A DNA stretch of 64,000 nt from Marasmitruncus massiliensis. GTDB lineage: Bacteria > Bacillota > Clostridia > Oscillospirales > Ruminococcaceae. The notes under the pieces were generated by a model. The model saw only the letters and a list, made by a program, of their open reading frames with translations. It had not been told where the DNA came from and searched no databases. The stretch covers positions 1,898,895-1,962,894 of the forward strand of contig NZ_FYDE01000005.1 of assembly GCF_900186535.1 (NCBI RefSeq). The letters run 5' to 3'. Positions 58,248-64,000 of the stretch are shown here, in pieces (position 1 is the first letter of the stretch; each line of letters begins with the position of its first letter). Position numbers and translations under genes: made by a program.

Positions 58248-60361
58248 TCTTCCGTGTCATCCTTGCTCTTTTTTTCGACCGCACGGGCATAATCGCAGCC
58301 TTCTTTCAGGCAATGAATCAAAGCCCCCCTGCCTGTTTTCTGATAAAGCGTGGAACCGCATTTCGGGCATTTCTCATCCAGTGGTTTATCCCAGGTCATG
58401 AAGGAGCATTCCGGATTGTGCTCACAGCCAAAATAAGCCTTTCCGTTCTTGGATTTTTTCGCAAGCACTTTTCCGCCGCAAATCGGGCACAAGCCGCCGG
58501 TCTCTTTCACAATTTTTTTTGTGTTTCGGCACTCCGGAAAACCGGGGCAGGCCAGGAATTTCCCAAAGCGTCCCGTCTTAATCACCATTTTGCGGCCGCA
58601 AAGCTCACAGATGATGTCAGTCTCCTCATCAGGCACCTTCATGCGGGTGCCTTCCATGTTCTTTTCCGCCTGTTCAAGCGTCTGGATAAATGGACTGTAG
58701 AAATCACTCAGCATTTTGACATAATCAACGGTACCTTCTTCCACCGCGTCGAGGTTTTTTTCCATGTTAGCGGTAAAATCCACATCGACAATGTTGGAAA
58801 ACTGCTCCTCCATCAGCCTCGTGGTAACTTCCCCCAAAGCGGTCGGCTTCAGAGACTTCCCTTCGCGCTCAACATAGCCGCGGGCAAGAATCGTCGTAAT
58901 CGTAGGTGCGTAGGTACTCGGGCGGCCAATCCCATTTTCTTCCAGTGTCTTGATCAACGACGCCTCCGTAAACCGCGCAGGGGGCTGCGTAAAGTGCTGG
59001 TTAGGGGCAAGCTCTTTTAAATTCAACTCATCCCCCGTCTGAATAGGCGGCAGCGCGGCAGTATCTTCGTCATCAGAATCCTTGGTATCTTCATATAAAA
59101 CTGTAAAGCCATCAAACTTCACAGTGAATCCGGATGCTTTAAACAGGCAGTTTGCGGCTTCTATGTCAACCGTAACAGTATCCAGCAGCGCGTTTGCCAT
59201 CTGGCTCGCAATAAAGCGTTCCCAAATCAACTTATACAGCTTATATTGTTCCGATGTCAGACTGCTTTTTACCTGCTCCGGCGTCAGAGACGGGTCTGAG
59301 GGCCGAATTGCCTCATGGGCATCCTGCGCATTTTTTTTACTTTTAAAAATCCGCCTTGTACTGGGAAGGTATTCTTTTCCGTACTTTTCTAAAATATATG
59401 CTTCCGCCATCTCCGCCGCTTCGTTGGAAATACGCAGAGAATCCGTTCTCATATAGGTGATCAGACCGGTAGCGCCCAGCCCTTCAATTTCCACGCCTTC
59501 ATACAGCTCCTGCGCAACCTTCATGGTTCGGCGGGATTGATAGCCCAAACGGCGGGAGGCTTCCTGCTGCAAAGTTGAGGTGATGAAAGGCGGTGAAGGA
59601 GATTTTTTGCGCATTCCTTTTTTGACGTTACTGACAACATAATGGGCGCCTTCCAGCAACTGGACAATTGCCTGCGCCTGTTCCTGATTCGGTATACCGG
59701 TCAATTCCAGCTTTTTACCGTCGACCGCATACAATTTTGCCGAGATCGGTTTCTTGGAATATCCTTTTGCCGCCAGCTTTGCGTCGATGCTCCAGTATTC
59801 CTGTTGCACAAACTTCCGGATTTCCTCTTCCCGGTCAACAATAATCCGTACAGCTACCGACTGGACACGCCCGGCGGAAAGCCCCTTTCGTATCTTACGC
59901 CAGAGGAAAGGGCTGATTTTATAGCCCACGATGCGGTCCAGAATGCGGCGGGCCTGCTGGGCGTCCACAAGCTTGATATCAATCGTGCGCGGATGCTCCA
60001 TTCCGGATTTTACGCCGCTTTTTGTGATCTCATTAAATGTTACACGGTTATCCTTTGTCAAATCCACGCCAAGCATTTGAGCCAAGTGCCATGAAATTGC
60101 TTCCCCTTCGCGGTCGGGGTCGGTCGCAAGATAGACAAGGTCACTTTTTTTTGCTTTCTTCTTAAGTTCCTTAATCAGATCTTCTTTGCCCTTAATGTCT
60201 ACATACTGCGGAACAAAATTATTTTCGACGTCAACGCCTAATTTGCTTTTCGGCAGGTCGCGGATATGCCCCATAGATGCAATTACATCAAACTCTTTGC
60301 CGAGATATTTTTTTATCGTTTTCGCCTTTGCGGGCGACTCCACAATCACTAGATTGGACAT
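58244..60361 (-). CDS. topA: DNA topoisomerase I
   Basis: A 705-residue type IA topoisomerase. Seen: Toprim domain NLVIVESPAKAKTIKKYLG (residues 3-21) with DPDREGEAISWH near 85, the active-site region GLITYMRTDSLRIS near 297 (catalytic Tyr) and three C-terminal zinc fingers (CELCGRK, CPICGGK, CPKCGST). It relaxes negative supercoils. Confidence 0.97.
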   Translation of the reverse strand: MSNLVIVESPAKAKTIKKYLGKEFDVIASMGHIRDLPKSKLGVDVENNFVPQYVDIKGKEDLIKELKKKAKKSDLVYLATDPDREGEAISWHLAQMLGVDLTKDNRVTFNEITKSGVKSGMEHPRTIDIKLVDAQQARRILDRIVGYKISPFLWRKIRKGLSAGRVQSVAVRIIVDREEEIRKFVQQEYWSIDAKLAAKGYSKKPISAKLYAVDGKKLELTGIPNQEQAQAIVQLLEGAHYVVSNVKKGMRKKSPSPPFITSTLQQEASRRLGYQSRRTMKVAQELYEGVEIEGLGATGLITYMRTDSLRISNEAAEMAEAYILEKYGKEYLPSTRRIFKSKKNAQDAHEAIRPSDPSLTPEQVKSSLTSEQYKLYKLIWERFIASQMANALLDTVTVDIEAANCLFKASGFTVKFDGFTVLYEDTKDSDDEDTAALPPIQTGDELNLKELAPNQHFTQPPARFTEASLIKTLEENGIGRPSTYAPTITTILARGYVEREGKSLKPTALGEVTTRLMEEQFSNIVDVDFTANMEKNLDAVEEGTVDYVKMLSDFYSPFIQTLEQAEKNMEGTRMKVPDEETDIICELCGRKMVIKTGRFGKFLACPGFPECRNTKKIVKETGGLCPICGGKVLAKKSKNGKAYFGCEHNPECSFMTWDKPLDEKCPKCGSTLYQKTGRGALIHCLKEGCDYARAVEKKSKDDTEE

Positions 60362-60429
60362 GGTACCATCCTTTCTCGGGATACGCTTATATCAATGCAC
60401 ATTTTGCGCAGTTGTATACGAATTTATTT

Positions 60430-61680
60430 TTAACGGATTGTATACCGTTTTCCAGGCAGGCTATTCACAAGTTCAAGCAGCTCCAGCTCTGTGAGCGCCG
60501 CCATAGTCTCCATCGCGGTCAGACCTGTTTGAGCAAAGAGATAATCGCAATCAACCGGCTCTGTACTCAGGTATTCATAAACCGCAGCCGCCCAGCCGGA
60601 TACCCCTCTGCTCTGTAATTCCTGTTCGCTGAGCTTTTCGGCTGCCGCACTTTCGGATTCCTGAGCCAACATAGACAACTTCCTGGATTCTGAATGACAG
60701 GAGACATGTTTGATTTTTCTAGGTATATTGGCCGGAGAAACAATTTTAATACCGGAAGCGCCGCGAATTTTTGCAACAATTGTCTTTGGGTCCATTTTAT
60801 CCGGGAATCTGTTGATGTATTCTTCCAGGATACTATAAACATTCATTACAATTTTGCCGCCGTCGCGAATAAGCCGGTTGCAGCCGGCCATGCTCACATC
60901 AAAAATTTCGCCCGGAACCGCAAAAACATCACGGTTTTGTTCCAGCGCATGGCGCGCTGTGTTCAATGCTCCGCTTCTTTCCGGTGCCTGCACCACCACA
61001 ACACCGGATGATATGCCGGAAAGAAGTCGATTTCGAATATTAAAATGATAGCGGACCGCCCTTTCCCCAAATGCGAATTCACTGATTAATGCCCCGCCGC
61101 TATCCAAAATACGCCGTTTCAAGTCATGGCTGGCGGCCGGATAATCAATATCCAGCCCGCACGCCAGCAGGCCGACTGTACGGCCGTGTACCGCCAGTGC
61201 GCCCTCATGGCATGCATAGTCTATGCCGGCGGCAAGCCCGCTGACAACAACACAGCCAGCCGCAGCCAGATCAAAAGCCAGCCGGCGCGCGGTATTCTCG
61301 CCATAGCCGGTGCTCTCTCTTGTTCCCACGAGGGTAAGCAGCAGTTCTTCGTTCAGCCCTGTCAGGTCGCCTTTTACATATAATACGCAGGGCATGCATT
61401 CGATATTTCTAAAGCCGGAAGGATAATTGGAATCTTCCGGCGTAACAATTGCGCACGCATACTTTTTTGCAAGGCGCAGACTTTCTTTCGCACCATCTAA
61501 AGATACCGATTTGATTTTTTCAATTTCTCCGGGAGCAAAAATTCCGCTTTGTGCAAGCTGTTCCCGGGTCATCCGATAAAGCGACTCAGGTGACCCGATC
61601 TGCCTGAGCACTTTATCTGTTTTGATGCTGCCTGCGCCCAGCGCATGCTGCATCCAAATCCAGTAGATTATGTCGGCCAT
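60430..61680 (-). CDS. dprA: DNA processing protein DprA
   Basis: A 416-residue RecA loader for incoming single-stranded DNA. Seen: a SAM-like N-terminal part, the Rossmann-like core with VGTRESTGYGENTARRLAFDLA in outline near 112, SGLAAGIDYACHEGAL near 143, AFGERAVRYHFNIRNRLLSGIS near 205-226, and a C-terminal winged-helix-like segment. The ATG at 61680 follows GGAGG and is favoured over 61719. Confidence 0.93.
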   Translation of the reverse strand: MADIIYWIWMQHALGAGSIKTDKVLRQIGSPESLYRMTREQLAQSGIFAPGEIEKIKSVSLDGAKESLRLAKKYACAIVTPEDSNYPSGFRNIECMPCVLYVKGDLTGLNEELLLTLVGTRESTGYGENTARRLAFDLAAAGCVVVSGLAAGIDYACHEGALAVHGRTVGLLACGLDIDYPAASHDLKRRILDSGGALISEFAFGERAVRYHFNIRNRLLSGISSGVVVVQAPERSGALNTARHALEQNRDVFAVPGEIFDVSMAGCNRLIRDGGKIVMNVYSILEEYINRFPDKMDPKTIVAKIRGASGIKIVSPANIPRKIKHVSCHSESRKLSMLAQESESAAAEKLSEQELQSRGVSGWAAAVYEYLSTEPVDCDYLFAQTGLTAMETMAALTELELLELVNSLPGKRYTIR

Positions 61681-61700
61681 GTCTGCTCCTCCGCTGTGTT

Positions 61701-62501
61701 TTACCGGTTCATTTCCCAAAGTATGATTCCCGCAGCCATAGCCGCATTCAGGGATTCACTGTCGGGGCGCATCGGAATCTTCATTGTCTGACTGCATTGC
61801 CCAATCAATTCATTCGATAAGCCGTTTCCCTCATTGCCTATGACTACCGCGCATCCACCCTTCAGTGACAATTCACGCACAGAAACCGAGCTGTCATCCA
61901 GCGCGGCAGCGTAAACAGTGATCCCGCTGTCCCTGAGTTTGCGGACACAGCCGCACAGATCAGAGGTTACACGGACCGGTACTTTGAATACGCCGCCCAT
62001 GGAAGCACGCAGAACTTTTGGACTGTACAAATCCGGACAATCTTCGGAAAGAATGACTCCACCCACGCCAAAAGCCGCCGCAGTCCGAAGGATTGTCCCA
62101 ATGTTGCCGGGGTCCTGCAGGGAAGATAACAGGAGAAATTTACCGTTACAGTCTATTTTAACATCTGTTACTTCATTGTCAAGCATATGAAAGACGCCAA
62201 AGACACCCTGCGTACTCACTGACTGCGCAAGCTTTTCGGCAACAGAAGGTGAAATACGTAAAAATTCAGCCGATTTAAGCGCAATCGGCTGTGCGTCCTC
62301 ATAATACCTGTCAAGCGCATCTTCCGTAGCGAAAAACAGTTCCGGAGGGTAGCCGGCCATAAATGCTTCCGCCGTCAGCTTCATTCCTTCTGTTACAAAC
62401 AGTCTCTGCTCGTACCTGGTTTTCCGCGAAGCGGCAAGCTGCACATATTGTTTCACAGCGGGATTATCCCGCGAGGTAATTTCTTTGGATAAGTTGTTCA
62501 T
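61701..62501 (-). CDS. TrmH/SpoU-family RNA methyltransferase
   Basis: A 266-residue 2'-O-methyltransferase of the SPOUT class. Seen: an N-terminal substrate-binding domain (about 1-100), LSSLQDPGNIGTILRTAAAFG near 128-148, VVIGNEGNGLSNEL near 216 and the knot motif IPMRPDSESLNAAMAAGI near 240. Probably acts on 23S rRNA or tRNA; the target is not readable. Located between rplT and dprA. Confidence 0.9.
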   Translation of the reverse strand: MNNLSKEITSRDNPAVKQYVQLAASRKTRYEQRLFVTEGMKLTAEAFMAGYPPELFFATEDALDRYYEDAQPIALKSAEFLRISPSVAEKLAQSVSTQGVFGVFHMLDNEVTDVKIDCNGKFLLLSSLQDPGNIGTILRTAAAFGVGGVILSEDCPDLYSPKVLRASMGGVFKVPVRVTSDLCGCVRKLRDSGITVYAAALDDSSVSVRELSLKGGCAVVIGNEGNGLSNELIGQCSQTMKIPMRPDSESLNAAMAAGIILWEMNR

Positions 62502-62521
62502 TCCATCACGCCCTTAGCAAA

Positions 62522-62551
62522 ATACGCCCGGCGTCATAGACGCGGGCGTAT
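62522..62551 (-). terminator. Terminator after rplT
   Basis: On the minus strand ATACGCCCG and CGGGCGTAT (9 bp, 12-nt partly paired loop) followed by TTTTG, 12 bp behind the rplT stop. Confidence 0.8.
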
Positions 62552-62563
62552 GCATTTCGCTTA

Positions 62564-62917
62564 TTAGAGAGCCGCTTTTGCTTTTTCAACAAGCGCGGTG
62601 AAAGCCGCAGTATCGTTGATTGCAATCTCGGAAAGCATCTTTCTGTTCAGTGCGACACCCGCCTTGTTGAGTCCATTCATAAAAGTGCTGTAATTCATGC
62701 CGTTCATGCGGCAGGCAGCAGAGATCCGGGTGATCCACAGGCTGCGGAAATTGCGCTTTTTCATCTTCCTTCCTGCAAAAGCGTAATTTCCAGATTTCAT
62801 GACCTGCTGTTTGGCCATTTTAAAAAGCTTGCTCTTTGCGCCAAAATAGCCTTTAGCAAGCTTTAATGTCTTTTTTCTTCTCTTGCGCGTCATCATTGCG
62901 CCCTTAACACGAGCCAT
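62564..62917 (-). CDS. rplT: Ribosomal protein bL20
   Basis: A 117-residue basic protein with the L20 pattern ([20 protein letters not shown] at the start in outline, [14 protein letters not shown] near 60). Early 50S assembly protein and, in Firmicutes, repressor of its own operon through the infC leader. Confidence 0.98.
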   Translation of the reverse strand: MARVKGAMMTRKRRKKTLKLAKGYFGAKSKLFKMAKQQVMKSGNYAFAGRKMKKRNFRSLWITRISAACRMNGMNYSTFMNGLNKAGVALNRKMLSEIAINDTAAFTALVEKAKAAL

Positions 62918-62944
62918 ATCTATTTACCTCCGTTATGATACTAT

Positions 62945-63142
62945 TTATTTGTAGGGGACAAGCAGTTTGATCGTTGCCACATTGGTCTTATCCGCATAAG
63001 TACCCTTGCGCAGACGACGAGTTCTTTTCGTATCTTTTTTGGTCAAAATATGGGATTTAAACGCGTGGGCGCGTTTCACTTTACCATTTTTGGTGAGTTT
63101 AAAGCGCTTTTTGGCACCGGTGTGAGTCTTTAACTTAGGCAT
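62945..63142 (-). CDS. rpmI: Ribosomal protein bL35
   Basis: A 65-residue basic protein [15 protein letters not shown]... with the typical L35 start. Its ATG overlaps the infC stop by 8 bp, so the two are probably coupled in translation. Confidence 0.98.
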   Translation of the reverse strand: MPKLKTHTGAKKRFKLTKNGKVKRAHAFKSHILTKKDTKRTRRLRKGTYADKTNVATIKLLVPYK

Positions 63143-63680
63143 TCTTGTTTCCTCCCTTTGTATTGGTTGCCGGCTTTGCAGAAATAAACATTACCATGCT
63201 GCGGCCCTCCATTTTGGGCTGCTTTTCAACAGAGCCATATTCGGATACAGCATCGGTAAAACGTTGCATGATGGTCGTTCCTAGCTCGGGATGCGCCATC
63301 TCACGGCCTCTAAAACGCAAAGCAGCTTTCACCTTGTCCCCGTCTTCAAGGAACTTGATAGCACGGTTGACCTTTGTGTTAAAATCATTGGTATCGATAT
63401 TCAATGAAAGCCGAACCTCTTTGATTTCGATTACTTTCTGATTTTTTTTGGCTTCCTTCTCACGTTTTGCCTGTTCGAATTTATACTTTCCATAATCCAT
63501 AATTTTGCAAACAGGCGGTACAGCCTGAGGAGCAATTTTTACGAGGTCAAGACTCTTCTCATCTGCCATCTGCTGTGCAGCGGCAATAGACACAACGCCC
63601 AACTGCTCGCCGTCTGTGCCTACGAGACGAACTTCCTTGTCCCTGATCTCCTCGTTGATGAGCAAATCCTTACTGCTAAT
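63135..63680 (-). CDS. infC: Translation initiation factor IF-3
   Basis: A 181-residue two-domain initiation factor. GGAGGT lies 7 bases before an ATT codon at 63680, and the protein then reads (M)[22 protein letters not shown] starts are a known feature of infC and allow IF-3 to limit its own translation. A GTG-type start at 63695 would place the Shine-Dalgarno inside the gene. Seen also: the linker [18 protein letters not shown] in outline and the C-domain [17 protein letters not shown]. Confidence 0.94.
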   Translation of the reverse strand: MSSKDLLINEEIRDKEVRLVGTDGEQLGVVSIAAAQQMADEKSLDLVKIAPQAVPPVCKIMDYGKYKFEQAKREKEAKKNQKVIEIKEVRLSLNIDTNDFNTKVNRAIKFLEDGDKVKAALRFRGREMAHPELGTTIMQRFTDAVSEYGSVEKQPKMEGRSMVMFISAKPATNTKGGNKNA

Positions 63681-63683
63681 GCG

Positions 63684-63846
63684 AAACACCTCCAAAGCCT
63701 TTCTATCAAAATGAAACTGAGCGCAGACAGAAACTGCCCACGCTCATCAATTACTTCGTTTATCCAAAAGGAAAACCCGTATTGACCAACCGTTTCAAGG
63801 AACGGCGAGGTGAGAACAGAGCCTGTTCTGCTTTGTTTACCTAAAC
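63684..63846 (-). ncRNA. L20-type leader of infC-rpmI-rplT
   Basis: The transcript from the promoter at 63847-63875 has a leader of about 160 nt. Near its 3' end, GAGCG-TGGGCAG-TTTCT-GTCTG-CGCTC forms a terminator-like hairpin followed by AGTTTCATTTT, with a further hairpin upstream. This layout matches the Firmicute leader at which L20 binding causes premature termination. Boundaries are approximate. Confidence 0.6.
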
Positions 63847-63875
63847 AGAATATCACGTCCAGCAAATTCTGTCAA
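63847..63875 (-). promoter_or_regulatory. infC operon promoter
   Basis: On the minus strand TTGACA, 17 bp, TATTCT. Confidence 0.75.
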
Positions 63876-63912
63876 GCCCCGTCCCTATTTTATTTTTTCC
63901 GCAAATGTTTTG

Positions 63913-64000
63913 TTACAGCACGATTTCCTGTGAAAGCGAAAAGGAATACAGAACACACTCTTTTACCGGCAGCCCCAGGCTTTCGCCCAGCACCTTCCGG
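63913..64000 (-). CDS. C-terminal end of a gene entering from the right (possibly addA)
   Basis: The last 28 complete codons of a minus-strand gene read ...VLGESLGLPVKECVLYSFSLSQEIVL and stop at 63913. The ending resembles the tail of AddA-type helicase-nucleases (LYSF plus a short acidic/hydrophobic end). With so little sequence the identification is weak. Confidence 0.45.
   Translation of the reverse strand, partial: RKVLGESLGLPVKECVLYSFSLSQEIVL

Noticed and set aside
1-64000. tRNA or rRNA genes
   Set aside because: No cloverleaf, T-loop/anticodon pattern or rRNA segment was recognised by eye; a tRNA scan would settle this.

Overview
The window looks like a chromosomal segment of a spore-forming Clostridia, probably of the Oscillospirales/Ruminococcaceae type. 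This is inferred from gene content: a SCIFF peptide with its maturase, a six-subunit Rnf complex with ApbE, spoIIM, a cwlD-like spore-cortex amidase, RadA/RadC, and Firmicute-style gene order (infC-rpmI-rplT; plsX-rnc-smc-ftsY). No rRNA or tRNA gene was recognised.

Layout. Bases 1-3206 carry the end of ileS, then lspA and rluD. At 3306-7929 a cwlD-like amidase gene is split in two by a 3,871-bp element (cores 3445-3453 and 7316-7324). The element carries two tRNA-modification genes (tcdA and a ttcA-like gene), a 45-residue ORF and a large serine recombinase. Joining the two copies of the 9-bp core restores an in-frame 250-residue amidase with an intact DAGHGGYDGGA motif, the layout of a sporulation-excised 'skin'-type element. 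RadA, a small Cys-rich ORF and a MacA/MacB-like adaptor-permease pair follow (7935-11904).

Bases 11959-20387 hold a complete filamentous-phage (inovirus) provirus of 8,359 bp. It has a repressor, a ssDNA-binding protein, a repeat-rich tip protein, the major coat protein, a second coat-like protein, two paralogous adsorption-like proteins, a Zot/pI assembly ATPase, several tiny membrane proteins and a Rep initiator. It has no recombinase of its own. It sits between 70-bp direct repeats directly upstream of a host Xer recombinase gene (20411-21424), so it probably integrates by exploiting host Xer. Each repeat carries a consensus promoter, and the left end carries a terminator, so the provirus appears to intercept the host xer promoter and replace it with its own copy. 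Six structured inverted repeats (TGTAACACA...TGTGTTACA, 55 or 65 bp) punctuate the phage genome and match nothing I can name.

The rest is housekeeping. On the minus strand lie spoIIM, proC, SCIFF with its maturase, a TIGR04086-type membrane protein, yajC, tgt and queA (21410-27721). On the plus strand are a lysine riboswitch, asd, dapA, dapB and an ACT-domain protein (27778-31429). Then come radC, pyrE and an RluA-family synthase; the apbE-Gx-rnfCDGEAB operon (33932-40537); a CD1247-like protein, efp, pepP, an endonuclease IV-like protein and yqeG; rpsU; and a long minus-strand run from infC (ATT start) through topA, plsX, rnc, smc and ftsY down to leuS. The right edge holds the last codons of a probable addA.

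All calls come from reading the sequence. No database search was run, so domain and family names rest on recognised motifs and context.
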